This document shows positions 1 through 11,664 of a stretch of DNA of 64,000 nt, piece by piece (positions within the stretch are counted from its first letter, which is position 1; every line of letters begins with the position of its first letter). The DNA is from Henningerozyma blattae CBS 6284. Taxonomy: Eukaryota > Ascomycota > Saccharomycetes > Saccharomycetales > Saccharomycetaceae. The stretch lies in NCBI RefSeq assembly GCF_000315915.1, contig NC_020185.1, positions 1,488,001 through 1,552,000 of the forward strand. The letters are read 5' to 3'. The notes beneath the pieces are model-generated. The model did not search any database and was not told the DNA's origin. It saw only the letters and a list, made by a program, of their open reading frames with translations. The translations under genes and the position numbers were made by a program.

Positions 1-1500
1 CGTAAAGAGTACCGACCACTTTTCTATTCAAAACAATTGTTAGAATCTTTAAATTTGATTGCTGATTCTCAATTGGATGATATCTTATCAGGTAAAAAAG
101 TTATTTTAGAACCATCTCAAGGTATTGCACCTTTTAGTATTGCGTATGCAGGACATCAATTTGGCCGATTTTCAGGTCAATTAGGTGACGGTAGAGCTAT
201 TAATCTATTTGATATACAAGGCGAGGGGGGGAACCAACAAGATGCTGTGACAGTACAATTGAAAGGCTCTGGTAGATCTATCTTTTCCAGAGGGTATGAT
301 GGGAAATTGACAGTAGATTCAAGTATTCGAGAATTTATTTGTTGTGAAGTATTAAACGCATTAGGAATCAAGACAGTTCGTGCGTTGAATATCACATTGT
401 TGCCTGGTACTAGAGCGACTCGTGGATCCACTGTGGAAAAATGTAGTGTTTTATCAAGATATGCATCAAATTGGGTCCGTCTTGGCAATTTCGAATTATA
501 CCGTTGGCAAAATGATATGGATGGTATGAAGAAATTACTTGATTGGTGTTTACAACGAGAAAATTTAAAAGATTACCAAGAATTGTATTATTATAGTGTT
601 AGGGAGAACGCAAAGACAATGAGCCGTATACAAGCCCTAGGGTTTCTCAATGGAGTATTGAATACTGATAACACTTCTGTAGTTGGATTTTCCATGGATT
701 ATGGTCCATTTACGTTTTTGAGAAATTACGATCCTGAATTTGATCCTACAGATTCTGGGAGGTATTCATATAAGAATCAAGTGGATATGGTCTGGTGGAA
801 TCTTGAAGTGTTTGGCAACGTGTTGGGTAGGGAGTTTCTGGGGGATAGGTTTGAAGAAATTTTAGCAAGAAGCCGGGAAATTTATTACAAGGTTTTCGAA
901 GAGGAATATCTGAAATGTATGAGTAAGAGAATGGGATTGGGAACACAAATTGATTTACAAGAGTTTAAAACGATTATTTTAGAACCATTATTGACTATTT
1001 TACTAAAGAGGAAAAATATCGGGTACAATAATTTTTTCTATATGCTTAACCAAAAGGGAAAGATACAAGACATATTTTTCACCACTGAAGAATGGGCGCA
1101 ATTAAACGCCAAAGATGATGGCAATAACAAGTATGCACGTCATTTAAAAGAACAACATGACAGTGCCTCACAGTGGTACAAGAAATATCTCGACTTCAAA
1201 TCGAAACATTCTCTTGATGAAACAACGTCTATAAATCCAATATTTATTCCAACTACAGAAATCATTGAAGATGTTTGTCAGATATTATACAGAAACGATT
1301 ATTCGGACATCACTTCTTTAGAAAAATTATACCTAATGGCTACGAATCCTTTTTCCAATAAGCATTGGTCTGATCAACACTGTAAGACCACTACTATTAG
1401 CAATACAAACAATGAAGGTTTCAGATTGGATTTAGAAGAGAAATGGTTATCCATGTATCAAGAATGTACTCCAGCCAAACATCTAAGTTGTTCAAGCTAA
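1..1500 (+). CDS. FMP40: Protein AMPylase, SelO family (Fmp40-like), 5' end outside the window
   Basis: The frame is open from base 1 (CGT AAA GAG) to the TAA at 1498-1500, so the N-terminus lies outside the window; about 500 residues are present against roughly 690 in the baker's yeast protein. SelO proteins have an inverted kinase fold and transfer AMP from ATP onto Ser/Thr/Tyr of mitochondrial redox proteins. Visible family signatures are PFSIAYAGHQFGRFSGQLGDG, KGSGRSIFSRGYDGK followed by SSIREF, and GVLNTDNTSVVGFSMDYGPF, which supplies the metal-binding Asn and Asp. The last residues are SCSS, the C-terminal redox motif in which Cys replaces the selenocysteine of animal SelO. The next gene downstream is FLC1, as in S. 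cerevisiae (YPL222W-YPL221W). Family assignment is secure; the orthologue name rests on family plus gene order. Confidence 0.93.
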   Translation, partial: RKEYRPLFYSKQLLESLNLIADSQLDDILSGKKVILEPSQGIAPFSIAYAGHQFGRFSGQLGDGRAINLFDIQGEGGNQQDAVTVQLKGSGRSIFSRGYDGKLTVDSSIREFICCEVLNALGIKTVRALNITLLPGTRATRGSTVEKCSVLSRYASNWVRLGNFELYRWQNDMDGMKKLLDWCLQRENLKDYQELYYYSVRENAKTMSRIQALGFLNGVLNTDNTSVVGFSMDYGPFTFLRNYDPEFDPTDSGRYSYKNQVDMVWWNLEVFGNVLGREFLGDRFEEILARSREIYYKVFEEEYLKCMSKRMGLGTQIDLQEFKTIILEPLLTILLKRKNIGYNNFFYMLNQKGKIQDIFFTTEEWAQLNAKDDGNNKYARHLKEQHDSASQWYKKYLDFKSKHSLDETTSINPIFIPTTEIIEDVCQILYRNDYSDITSLEKLYLMATNPFSNKHWSDQHCKTTTISNTNNEGFRLDLEEKWLSMYQECTPAKHLSCSS

Positions 1501-2546
1501 ATGTCACAAAATGTATCACAATATATATACACACACACACACACACACATAATTTTGTCCGCCCGCGCCACAAAATAGTCTGCGCCAAGATTCGATTACC
1601 CCTGAAATATACCGGTTTTTCCGGATCTGGCACCGTTGCACGGCCGTCTCTGTGCAGTTTATCCGAATCTGGCCGTTCTACGACCCCTTACCACGCCGGT
1701 TTCCTAAAACGAACACCACTACGGGCGTGTCTGGGAAACACACCGGCTCATTTCGGAGAGTTAATGGCCACGGATAAGTTAGCCGTTTTTGCCATTTACG
1801 GCTAGCTCCATCTTGGTTCGGGCCGCATATTCCCTGATACAGTATGTCAGTTCCCAGATACAGTTTCCTGATTTCCTGATCCGGTACGCGCGGATGGACC
1901 GGCTCCCCTGATCTCAATTGGGTCGTGCCTATTTTGGCCTGTGGGAATCTCTGTGGCACAGAACTCCGTTAGCGGATGTGGGCCTAGTAGGGTTCGTGCA
2001 TAGGGTTACAGGCTGTGCAAAAGAAAGGAGAGGGGCAGATTGGCCATCGATTGGCTGCCAATTCTGGATCAGGCTAGGGTTGGATTCAAGGCACTAAAAG
2101 GGTTTCGGAGACGGAGGGTTAAACTCAATGACTATCTATATCTTGATGGAATAAATATACTAAAGAGTGGACATCTTTGTTGGTTCGGTAAAATGGTTTA
2201 ATATTAGTATTAAGTTATAATGATTACAAGAGGTGACTGTTTTTGATTTCTATTAATCATTTCAAAAGCCTACATTTATTTTATTTTATTTTGTTTTATT
2301 TTATTTTCAGATTGTAACATTGTTTGATAATAGAGCTTTGTTTATTTATTCTTGTATTTGTTTATTCGCATTGCTCAAGGAGACACAGGTCTTCGTGTAT
2401 TATTTAACTAGAACATTAATTAATTTGCTTCGTTTGTTACGCTTACTATTTTTTTTTTTTATTTTCGTTTTATTTTATTCTATTGTATTTGCCATTAGTT
2501 GTTCAACTACACAAAAACACCTGTTCAATATCCAACAAAGAACATC
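1501..2546. other. FMP40-FLC1 intergenic region with a GC-rich island
   Basis: No convincing gene is present. It starts with a TA/CA microsatellite. From about 1555 to 2110 the composition changes sharply: 35 of the 60 bases at 1621-1680 are G or C, with repeated CCGG, CCGGA and GGCCG words, while both flanks are AT-rich. Short open frames occur there on both strands without recognisable domains, as expected when stop codons are rare. After 2110 the sequence returns to T-rich promoter-like DNA leading into FLC1. Confidence 0.7.
1521..1549. repeat. (TA)n(CA)n microsatellite
   Basis: A short TA run passes directly into about ten CA units, 20 bases after the FMP40 stop codon. It probably lies in the 3' untranslated region. 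Confidence 0.9.
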
Positions 2547-5108
2547 ATGTATTTGTCAGCGTCATACCATTGGCTTCATCTAATTGTGGCTGCTCTGTAT
2601 TATATAACACCTACTCTGGCAAGAGGTATTGGTACCAAATCTCTAGTCACTTGTATTGAGAACTCCAAAATATCAGCTAATGAATTCGAATTACTTTTCA
2701 ATCCCGATGATAATTCTGCTCATTACAAATTAAATTTAAATACAGAAATAGATGATTATATACTCGTCGATATTGCCATCTATGCTTATGGGTTACAATT
2801 ATTCCGTCAAACTTTCAACCCATGTTCTGCTGGTTGGAAACAATTTTGTCCTTTACACCCGGGTAAAGTAGAAATCGATTCTGTTGAATACATCCCCAAT
2901 GATTTCACAGGTTTGATCCCAGGTATCGCTTACACAGTGCCAGATGTCGATGCATCTGCCAAGATTTTGTTCTATGAAGCTTCTGATTTAAGAACACCCA
3001 CAGCATGTGTTCAAATGTTTTTCTCCAATGGGAAAACCATCTCATTACCAGCGGTTAAATGGGTCATCGGCCTCATCACTCTTTCAGGGCTTATTATTGC
3101 TGCGTTATTGCATTTATTTGGGAAATCAACTTCTTCTTCACATATAGTAGCTTGTTTGATTTCATTATTTTTATATTTCCAATCAGTTTCCATTGTATCC
3201 ATGCAACATGTTCAAAAATTACCACCTTTAGCTGAAGCTTGGTCTGAAAATTTAGCTTGGACTATGGGGCTGATTAGAGTTGGATTCATGCAAAAAATCT
3301 TCCGTTGGTTTGTAGCAGCTACAGGTGGTTCTCCATCTTTATTCCTTACCTCGACTATTATTGCCATTTTCCCACAAAGAAGGAAAAGAGAATTTGCATC
3401 TTTGGCTTATTCATTAAGAAAAAGAGCCAATGATACTTTTTATGGGAATGAAAGTACAATCATCTTTAGAGGTATCAAAAGATTAGCCACAGGTTTGAAT
3501 TTGGAATGTACTTCTGTAGTGTTAACAGCATTCACTTTCTTTATGACTTCCATTTATATTTTATTTGGTTTCACTGTTATTTCTAAACAAATGATAGAAT
3601 TATTAGTTTCCATTGGTTGGATTAAACCATCTAGATTGGCTCATTTTAGAAGAAATTGGAAACCACTTTTAAAGGGGTCCATCTATCATTTCATCTTCTT
3701 AGGGTTTGCTCAAATCACTGCACTGAGTTGTTGGGAATACACAGAAAGAGATTCTGCTGCGGTAATTGTCATGACCACCATCTTGTTAGTCTCTATTATC
3801 TCATTAATGTTATTAGTAGCTACAAAAGTGGTCATCGTAGCAAGAAGATCAATAAGAGATCATGGTAATCCAACTCAATTGTTATTTGGTCAAGAAGATT
3901 TCTATACAAAATATGGGTTTTTCTACAAGATGTTTAAATCGAATTTCTATTGGTGGAACATTTACTTATTAACTACTATCTTTATGAAAGCTTCATTCAT
4001 TGGGTTTGGTCAAAGTTCAGGGAAAACTGAAAGTATCGCTTTTTTCGTATTGGATTTACTATATTTATTCTTATTAATGATCTTTAGACCTTATTTGAAT
4101 TTACCCATGAATGTTTTGAACATTTTCATTGCCATTGTGGTTTTCTTAAATTCCACAATGTTTACATTTTTCTCAGAAGCTTTCTCAGATTCATACATGA
4201 TCTCTGCCATCTTGGGTGTTGTTTTTGTCATAATGAATATATCATTCTCAGGGTTCCTCATCTTCTTAATCACTGTTTTCACCATCTACATCTCAATTAT
4301 CAGCAATCCAAATAAATCATTTTTCGCTCCCAAAGATGGAAGAATTGCGTACCAAAAGGATTTCTCAGAATATTTACCTGTATCAGAAGATTCATTCTCA
4401 TTATTACAGGAAAGTACTCGTACTGGAAGTATCAATTGGGATCATTCAATTTCTATTTCAAACGCCCATGGTACTCCAAAGGAATTCGATAAAGATGGCT
4501 TCACATTGGCTGATATGACTACTACCACTCCGGTAAGATTAGATTCAAACGACGAGGCAAGCCTTGTAGGCACTCCTTCCACAAGCAAGACTTTAACACC
4601 TTCAAGATTCCAAAGTCCTGTAAAAATATTTGCTCCTGGTATTTTTAAACATTTGAAATTGGGTAAAATTAAAAAACATATAATCTTAAAAGATGGTTCA
4701 AGACAAGAAATAGATATCCCTGATGACGATGAAGATGACGATGGAGATGACGAAAATCATTTAACTGATTTTGATATCGATGGCGAATCCCTTTCATTCT
4801 CAGAGTTGGATAATTCAAATGAAACTGCTCATGATAGTCACCACAATAATGATACTTTTAATAAGAAAGATAAAATCCAATTCGAAGAAAATGAATCGAG
4901 CGGTAGCCGCAATGATACAACATCTTCCACACACGTAGATTCACTTCATGGCCCATTATTACAACCTCCTCCATATAATGTCGATTCTACACCAGAGTTA
5001 AACGGACATTCTACATGGACTTCAGTTCCAAACAATAAAAAAGATGAAGACACAAATTTATTAACTGATAACGATACTCTACACGATAATGACGAGGAAC
5101 AAAACTGA
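2547..5108 (+). CDS. FLC1: Flavin carrier / TRP-like membrane protein (FLC family)
   Basis: 853 residues from the first ATG, at 2547; the open frame extends 16 codons further upstream but has no ATG there. A signal peptide covers about residues 1-27 (ending TPTLARG). A lumenal ML-like domain (about 28-170) with cysteines follows, then about nine hydrophobic segments between residues 170 and 595, the TRP-like core. The cytosolic tail (about 595-853) is rich in Ser/Thr with a strongly acidic patch near residue 725. FLC proteins sit in the endoplasmic reticulum and are needed for FAD import, calcium homeostasis and cell-wall integrity. S. cerevisiae has FLC1, FLC2 and FLC3; FLC1 is chosen because it neighbours FMP40 there. 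The family is certain, the paralogue less so. Confidence 0.88.
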   Translation: MYLSASYHWLHLIVAALYYITPTLARGIGTKSLVTCIENSKISANEFELLFNPDDNSAHYKLNLNTEIDDYILVDIAIYAYGLQLFRQTFNPCSAGWKQFCPLHPGKVEIDSVEYIPNDFTGLIPGIAYTVPDVDASAKILFYEASDLRTPTACVQMFFSNGKTISLPAVKWVIGLITLSGLIIAALLHLFGKSTSSSHIVACLISLFLYFQSVSIVSMQHVQKLPPLAEAWSENLAWTMGLIRVGFMQKIFRWFVAATGGSPSLFLTSTIIAIFPQRRKREFASLAYSLRKRANDTFYGNESTIIFRGIKRLATGLNLECTSVVLTAFTFFMTSIYILFGFTVISKQMIELLVSIGWIKPSRLAHFRRNWKPLLKGSIYHFIFLGFAQITALSCWEYTERDSAAVIVMTTILLVSIISLMLLVATKVVIVARRSIRDHGNPTQLLFGQEDFYTKYGFFYKMFKSNFYWWNIYLLTTIFMKASFIGFGQSSGKTESIAFFVLDLLYLFLLMIFRPYLNLPMNVLNIFIAIVVFLNSTMFTFFSEAFSDSYMISAILGVVFVIMNISFSGFLIFLITVFTIYISIISNPNKSFFAPKDGRIAYQKDFSEYLPVSEDSFSLLQESTRTGSINWDHSISISNAHGTPKEFDKDGFTLADMTTTTPVRLDSNDEASLVGTPSTSKTLTPSRFQSPVKIFAPGIFKHLKLGKIKKHIILKDGSRQEIDIPDDDEDDDGDDENHLTDFDIDGESLSFSELDNSNETAHDSHHNNDTFNKKDKIQFEENESSGSRNDTTSSTHVDSLHGPLLQPPPYNVDSTPELNGHSTWTSVPNNKKDEDTNLLTDNDTLHDNDEEQN

Positions 5109-5831
5109 TACCAAAACTTCCATTAACACTTTTTTTTTAGTTCTTTTTTATTCGTTAACTAATTTAAATTTACTCACGTACACTTCACATAGTTATACCT
5201 GCATAGCATTCATTACATATTCTTACTAAAAACAAATACCTAATTAAAGATTTATTGGACTTATATTCCTCATTCCAAACTCATCCTTTATAACCAGATA
5301 TTTGTAAAATACATTTTCCATTATAAACTTTAATCATATTAACATAATGACCGTAACCATATTATATTTTTTCTTTCCTCTTCAAATGACTTATATATAC
5401 TAAATATTTCTTTATATACTAGCATTGTTTAGTTCTCCATTTTTTTTTAATATCATACACGTTAATAAATATATTCATCAATGCTTATTTAATCATTAAA
5501 AAAATCTTTTTTTAGTGCTTTTCTATCTTATTGTGCTGTTTGAATTATTATTACCTTTTTTATTAATCAGAATCGCCTTAATTTGTTTTCAGTATATTTT
5601 TTTTTTCAGTTTTTGGCTTCGTGTAAAACGATCCCGAAGGTGAAATTTTGAAATTTGAAATTCTAAAATAACACTTAGTTTTAGTATTGGGGGCCGTGAA
5701 TATGGTGATTCGTGTTTGAATATTTTGGTAAAATAAAGAGATTCACTCAAAACAGTATGTATTAATTAGAAGAAAAAAAAAAATTAAAGGGTCTCAATAT
5801 TAAGTATTAAAAATACCAATAGAAGTCCAAC
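5109..5831. other. FLC1-SEC27 intergenic region
   Basis: AT-rich DNA with poly-T and poly-A tracts, holding the FLC1 3' end and the SEC27 promoter. I see no open frame or RNA gene. Confidence 0.7.
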
Positions 5832-8755
5832 ATGAAATTGGATATTACTGTATGTTTTTACGCGTTTAAACGTTCGACTTTATGAGGATTGCTTCATATA
5901 CTTTTTTGTTTCAAGGACTTTCAGCAAGGTTCCTATTTCGTATATGATTTAATGGTTTCAATTGATCATTTAAAATATAACAATTCTCAATAACTTATTC
6001 TTTAAATCACAATTACTAACAATCGTTTTTAATTCATAAATTATGTTTAAATTGATTTAACGTTTATTCTTTTTTTTGATTATTTATTTATTTATTTTAA
6101 AAACAGAAAACATTCACTAGTAGATCAGATAGAGTCAAAGGAATTGACTTTCATCCAGTTGAACCATGGGTTTTAACAACATTATATTCAGGCCGTATTG
6201 AAATTTGGAATTATGAAACAGAAACAGAAGTAAGAAGCATTCAAGTAACAGAAACTCCAGTAAGAAGTGGTAGATTTATTGCAAGAAAAAATTGGATTGT
6301 AGTTGGTAGTGATGATTTTAGAATTAGAATTTTCAATTATAATACAGGTGAAAAAGTTTCTGATTTTGAAGCTCACCCTGATTATATTCGTTCCATTGCT
6401 GTCCATCCAACTAAACCATATGTTTTATCTGGTAGTGATGATTTGACCGTTAAGTTATGGAATTGGGAAAAAAATTGGGCTTTAGAACAAACATTCGAAG
6501 GTCATGAACATTTCGTTATGTCTGTGGCTTTCAATCCTAAAGATCCAAGCACATTTGCCTCTGGGTGTTTAGATCGTACAGTCAAAGTTTGGTCATTAGG
6601 CCAATCTAGTCCAAATTTTACATTAACTACTGGACAAGAAAAGGGTGTAAATTATGTTGATTATTATCCTCTACCTGATAAGCCATATTTGATCACGTCT
6701 TCAGATGATTTCTCAGTGAAAATTTGGGACTATCAAACTAAATCCTGTGTTGCCACTTTAGAGGGTCATATGTCTAACGTCTCATTTGCTGTATTTCATC
6801 CATCTTTACCAATCATCGTCTCCGGGTCAGAGGATGGTACAGTCAAATTATGGAGTTCAACCACTTATAAAGTTTTAAAGACAATGAACCTTGGACTAGA
6901 AAGAGCTTGGTGTGTTGCCACTCATCCAACTGGTAAAAAGAATTATATCGCTGCTGGTTTTGATAACGGTTTCTCAGTTTTGGCTTTAGGTAATGATACT
7001 CCTACTTTATCCCTAGACCCAGTTGGTAAATTAGTTTGGTCAGGTGGTAAGAACTCTTCAGCTTCTGATATTTTCACTGCCGTCATTAGAGGCAATGAAG
7101 GTATTGAAGATGATGAACCATTACCATTACAAACAAAAGAATTAGGTTCAGTAGATGTTTTCCCTCAAAAATTAATCCACTCCAGAAATGGTAGATTTGT
7201 TGCTGTTGTAGGTGATGGCGAATACGTCATTTATTCCGCATTAGCATGGAGAAACAAATCCTTTGGTAAGTGTAAAGATTTTGTATGGGGGCCGGATGCT
7301 GATAGTTTTGCTATTTTAGATGATAGTAATCAAATTAACTACTTTAAAAACTTCAAGCAAGTTACATCATGGAATATTGATATCCCATTCAAAGTCGATC
7401 AATTATTTTCAGGTTCCTTACTTGGTATTAAGGCTGATGGGTTTACCTTATTTTACGATTGGGAAACTAGTAACTTAGTAAGAAGAATTGATGTCTTTGC
7501 GAAAGATATATTCTGGTCTGATAATGGTGAATTATTAATGATCACAAATGCAGATGAAACACCAGAAGATGGTGCCCGTGGCTACGCCCTTCTATACAAC
7601 AGTAATAACTATCAAGAGGCATTGCAAAATGGCCAAGTTAATGAAGAAGAAGGTGCCGAAGAAGCATTCGAAGTTTTATATGAAATAAATGAAACTGTCA
7701 CATCAGGTAAATGGGTTGGTGATGTTTTCATCTTTACAACTGAAACCAATAGATTAAATTATTTTGTTGGTGGTAAGACTTATAACTTAGCTCATTTTGC
7801 CAAGGAAATGTACTTATTAGGCTATATTCCTCGTGATAATAAAGTATATTTGGCTGATAGAGAAGTACATGTCTACGGACATGTAGTTTCTTTAGATGTG
7901 CTAGAATTCCAAACATTGACATTAAGAGGCGAATTAGATGAAGCCATGGAAACCATATTACCAAATATTGAAGATAGAGATACATTATTGAAAATATCTA
8001 GGTTTTTAGAAGGCCAAGAATTTTATAATGAAGCCTTACAGATTTCCCCAGATAACGAACAAAAATTCGAATTAGCATTGATCGTTGGCGATCTAACATT
8101 AGCAAATGAGCTTTTACAGAACAATGATCAAGAATTAAAGTGGAGATCATTGGGTGATGCTGCTTTAAAGAAATTCCATTTTCAATTAGCCATTGATGCG
8201 TTCAGTAGGGCCAATGATTTAGATTCTTTATTTTTATTATATTCATCATTTAAAAATAAAGAAGGTTTAATAAGTGTAGGAGAAAAAGCTGAAAAAGCTG
8301 GTAAATATAATCTTTCATTTAACGCTTATTGGACTGCTGGCGACCTTGCTAAAGCTAGAGATTTATTAGTAAAAAGTGATAGAATTTCTGAAGCAGCTGT
8401 TCTTTCTTTAACCTATGGAGTTGGAAACCAAGATGATATAAATAAATTAGTTGAGCAATGGAAAGAAAAATTAGTCGTTGTTGGTAAAACATCGATTGCT
8501 GAGAGATTATTAGTGCCAGGTGAAGCTAAAGATAGCAGTCCGTTAATTGATTTGGATAGTACAGTTTCTAAAGCAGAACCAACTGAAGTACCTATAAAAG
8601 AAGAAGCTCCAGCACCAGCAGTAGAGAAGAAAACTAAGGAGCTAGCTGATGAAGAGTTTGTTGAAGCTAAGGTTGAAGATGCTCAGCAAGATGTCGAGGT
8701 AGCTACCAACGCTGCTACTGTCAATGGAGTTGACACTATAAAAAGCGATGAATAG
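5832..8755 (+). CDS. SEC27: COPI coatomer beta'-subunit (spliced)
   Basis: Two exons, 5832..5849 and 6107..8755, join in frame to give 888 residues starting MKLDIT-KTFTSRSDRVKG, matching the start of yeast Sec27, which also has a very short first exon. Beta'-COP is a subunit of the coat on Golgi-to-ER vesicles and binds dilysine retrieval signals with its WD40 propeller. The N-terminal 300 residues hold WD40 repeats (for example VLSGSDDLTVKLWNW, FASGCLDRTVKVWSL, IVSGSEDGTVKLWSS). A second propeller and an alpha-solenoid follow, ending in a low-complexity Ala/Glu/Val tail. A start at the internal codon 6443 would delete over 110 conserved residues. Confidence 0.96.
5850..6106 (+). other. SEC27: SEC27 intron
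   Basis: 257-base spliceosomal intron with GTATGT donor at 5850, TACTAAC branch point at 6014..6020 and acceptor ACAG ending at 6106. The branch-to-acceptor distance is about 87 bases and contains no other AG, so the first AG is used. Joining the exons keeps the frame. Confidence 0.95.
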
Positions 8756-9075
8756 ATACTCCATTAGGAGGTACTAACCATACTTACATCTTTTATATAA
8801 ACAATTATTAATATATCCAAACTAATCAATATGTATATTTAGAAGCTCTACAAATATTAACAATCATATTAAAGAATTAAAAATAAAAATTAATATAACT
8901 TGAAAAAATGGTTCAAATACTGGAATATGAATCTCGTATATAATACATATATACATATATTCTATATTTTTCTATCATTTAGACGGCGTACAGTCTGTTT
9001 TTTATTTTTTTGGAATATTATTTAGAATGTTTATAAATGTGGGACATTAAATGTATTAGGTTTGAGAAATTTAAC
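8756..9075. other. SEC27-MRM2 convergent 3' region
   Basis: 320 bases between two converging genes. It is AT-rich with TATATA-type 3'-end formation signals; nothing else is seen. Confidence 0.6.
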
Positions 9076-10101
9076 TTAATTAGCGTTAAAAACGTCTAAT
9101 TTATCTATTAGTTTCCTTTTTTTCATACCGATGAAATATATTTCTTTTGATTCGCTTCTAGATGAGAGTGGCTTAATTCTAGAAACTTTATTAAAAACTT
9201 TTTTCATTCTATTTTGGAATAATTGATCTTCTTTCCCAGTATACATTTTACAAAGAAATGAACCATTTGGCTTCAACAATTCAATTGCTGTCACCAATGC
9301 AGCATCACATAAATCAACTGATTGTAAGTGATCTCTTATAGCTACACCTGAAGTATTTGCCAGCCTACGTAAGACATTGTTAGTAAATCTGCTACTAGAT
9401 AAAAAATTTTGTGGCCAAGGTTCATACATATCACTAATAATTAAATCGATAGGGAATTTATCGACTATATTGTTGTTGTTATTATTTATAGGATTTTCAT
9501 CATTAGAATTCTTATTCGTATCAAAATTTGGCTTATTTAAGGTTTCAATCTCCTTTGCATTAATATTTGAGAATACCTCTCTATAAGATGCTTGCTCATT
9601 TTCTAATTTTTTTTGTTCCAATTCATTGATGGTGTGATTGAAATAACCATTCTCGTGTGTAAGATGAGGATAATGTTTATTTAATTCAAAATGTTTTGAG
9701 AAGTATAATCTTATGAGTTGCAAGGTCTTCTGAGATAAGATGTTAGCTTGAATTGATGTAACTCCCGGAGGTGGCTCACACGGCAAGATATCTACACCAA
9801 TAATAAGAGATTTATCAGACGTTCTTCGTCTTGCCACTTGAGACCAAGCACCAGGTGCGAAACCCAAATCCAAGATGCGTTGCTCTTTGTTCTTATGGAA
9901 AAGATGATAGTGGTCATCTATCTCCATCAATTTGAAGGCTGCCCTAGATCGTAAGTTCTGAGATTTTGCAGTTTTAGTATAAACATCATTTGACTGCCTC
10001 TTTAACCATTTATTGTTACTTGCAGATGAGGACTTCGATCTAATGAGACATAATCCTTGAAGAGTAAATCTAGGGGTTGAATGAAACCTAAAAGTAAACA
10101 T
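9076..10101 (-). CDS. MRM2: Mitochondrial 21S rRNA 2'-O-ribose methyltransferase (FtsJ/RrmJ family)
   Basis: 341 residues. The enzyme uses S-adenosylmethionine to methylate the ribose of a uridine in the A-loop of the mitochondrial large rRNA. The N-terminus is basic and Ser-rich, consistent with import into mitochondria. Family features are RSRAAFKLMEID (first catalytic Lys), the cofactor loop LDLGFAPGAWSQVA, LIISDM (catalytic Asp), SFLCKMYTG (second Lys) and SESKEIYFIG (catalytic Glu), giving a complete K-D-K-E tetrad. An insert rich in Asn (about residues 150-215) separates the cofactor loop from the catalytic Asp. Gene order SEC27-MRM2-RPL1 matches S. cerevisiae chromosome VII. Confidence 0.93.
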   Translation of the reverse strand: MFTFRFHSTPRFTLQGLCLIRSKSSSASNNKWLKRQSNDVYTKTAKSQNLRSRAAFKLMEIDDHYHLFHKNKEQRILDLGFAPGAWSQVARRRTSDKSLIIGVDILPCEPPPGVTSIQANILSQKTLQLIRLYFSKHFELNKHYPHLTHENGYFNHTINELEQKKLENEQASYREVFSNINAKEIETLNKPNFDTNKNSNDENPINNNNNNIVDKFPIDLIISDMYEPWPQNFLSSSRFTNNVLRRLANTSGVAIRDHLQSVDLCDAALVTAIELLKPNGSFLCKMYTGKEDQLFQNRMKKVFNKVSRIKPLSSRSESKEIYFIGMKKRKLIDKLDVFNAN

Positions 10102-10264
10102 TTCTGAGGATATTTGAGTTACTAATAGTAAAACAAATAAAAGATTCCTTTACATATTGTATTTTCCATTTTAGGATAACTCGAAATACCCTTATTATAT
10201 AAACTATTATTGGATAATGACTATTATATTAAATGTTATTAAATCAGCATTTTTAAAATTGATG

Positions 10265-10277
10265 ACATCCGTGCACC
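10265..10277 (+). promoter_or_regulatory. Rap1-like site upstream of RPL1
   Basis: ACATCCGTGCACC resembles the ribosomal-protein Rap1 element ACATCCGTRCA. It lies about 300 bases before the RPL1 start codon and is followed by a long A/T tract, the usual layout of yeast ribosomal protein promoters. Confidence 0.55.
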
Positions 10278-10572
10278 ATAAATTCAGTTTTTCAAAAAAA
10301 ATTTTTTTTTTTTTTCAGTGACGCATCGCAAAGCCAGCAGGAATGAAAAATTTAAATTAAGAATCATCAAAGTTGGAAAATTCGAAACTGGCATTCGAAA
10401 TAGGAATCTTAACCTTGAAACATTTTGTTAGAGGTTCTCGATTTCTTCATCTGTTGAATGAGAAAGAATAATAAAAGTAATAAAAAAAAAGCTTTGATAT
10501 ATTTATTCTATATATATTATTTTACAGTATATTTTAGAATGCTTTTTTTTTTAAAAGGGTGAATAAGCAAAG

Positions 10573-11226
10573 ATGTCTAAGATCACTTCTTCCCAAGTCA
10601 GAGAACACATCAAGGAATTATTGAAATATTCCAACGAAACCAAGAAGAGAAACTTCTTGGAAACCGTTGAATTACAAGTTGGTTTGAAGAACTATGACCC
10701 TCAAAGAGACAAGCGTTTCTCTGGTTCTTTGAAATTACCAGTCTGCCCAAGACCAAACATGTCCGTCTGTATCTTCGGTGATGCTTTCGATGTTGACAGA
10801 GCTAAGTCCTGTGGTGTTGATGCCATGTCTGTTGATGACTTGAAGAAATTGAACAAGAACAAGAAATTGATTAAGAAATTGTCCAAGAAGTACAATGCTT
10901 TCATTGCTTCTGATGTCTTGATTAAGCAAGTTCCAAGATTATTGGGTCCTCAATTATCCAAGGCTGGTAAGTTCCCAACCCCAGTTTCTCACAACGATGA
11001 TTTGTACGGTAAGGTCACTGATGTTAGATCTACCATCAAGTTCCAATTGAAGAAGGTCTTATGTTTGGCTGTCGCTGTTGGTAACGTCGAAATGGAAGAA
11101 GACGCTTTAGTTAACCAAGTCTTGATGGCTGTTAACTTCTTGGTCTCTTTGTTGAAGAAGAACTGGCAAAACGTTGGTTCCTTGGTTATCAAATCTACCA
11201 TGGGTCCAGCTTTCAGATTATACTAA
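10573..11226 (+). CDS. RPL1B: Large-subunit ribosomal protein uL1 (L1/L10a)
   Basis: 217 residues, nearly identical in length and sequence to yeast Rpl1, the protein of the mobile L1 stalk that binds 25S rRNA and helps release deacylated tRNA from the E site. The whole protein is the ribosomal L1 fold, ending in the typical [10 protein letters not shown]. Codon use is strongly biased (AAG, TTG, GGT, TCC), unlike the AT-rich neighbours, as expected for very high expression. S. cerevisiae has two identical copies (YPL220W and YGL135W); the flanks here mix both contexts, so A versus B cannot be decided. Confidence 0.97.
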   Translation: MSKITSSQVREHIKELLKYSNETKKRNFLETVELQVGLKNYDPQRDKRFSGSLKLPVCPRPNMSVCIFGDAFDVDRAKSCGVDAMSVDDLKKLNKNKKLIKKLSKKYNAFIASDVLIKQVPRLLGPQLSKAGKFPTPVSHNDDLYGKVTDVRSTIKFQLKKVLCLAVAVGNVEMEEDALVNQVLMAVNFLVSLLKKNWQNVGSLVIKSTMGPAFRLY

Positions 11227-11664
11227 TCGAATTAACTTGTAATTCACATCCTCGAATTATATTTTGTATTTCCTTTAGCTAATTACTACCATTTTCTAGC
11301 ATATATTTAATTCACATGTAGGCAACTATTAAATCTATATATAATTATGTATGTCTAAAAACTAATTTCATTCTATAAAGCTCTATACGAAGCGTGTTTT
11401 TCCAAATTTCGAGATTTTAAAATTACCCGTCTTTACCATTGTTTTGTGGAAATCAATTTGTTGGCAGTTTGTTGATTTGGTAATTTCTTCGCTAATAATA
11501 ATAATAGCTAGAAAAAAATTAAAAAATACTTGGGCTGAATAAATCTCAAAATCTTTTTTTAAAGGTACAGAATAAGGATCTTGGCTTGTGAAAAAAAAAG
11601 ATTGTTAAGATCTACTATATATTTATACCTCTATATTACTTCACTAGACAAAACATAAAGAAAG

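Noticed and set aside
1678..1959. Open frames on both strands in the first GC-rich island
   Set aside because: Same reason: composition effect, no domain, no consistent codon pattern.
2499..2546. In-frame upstream extension of FLC1
   Set aside because: No ATG in the extension; the signal peptide begins at the ATG at 2547.
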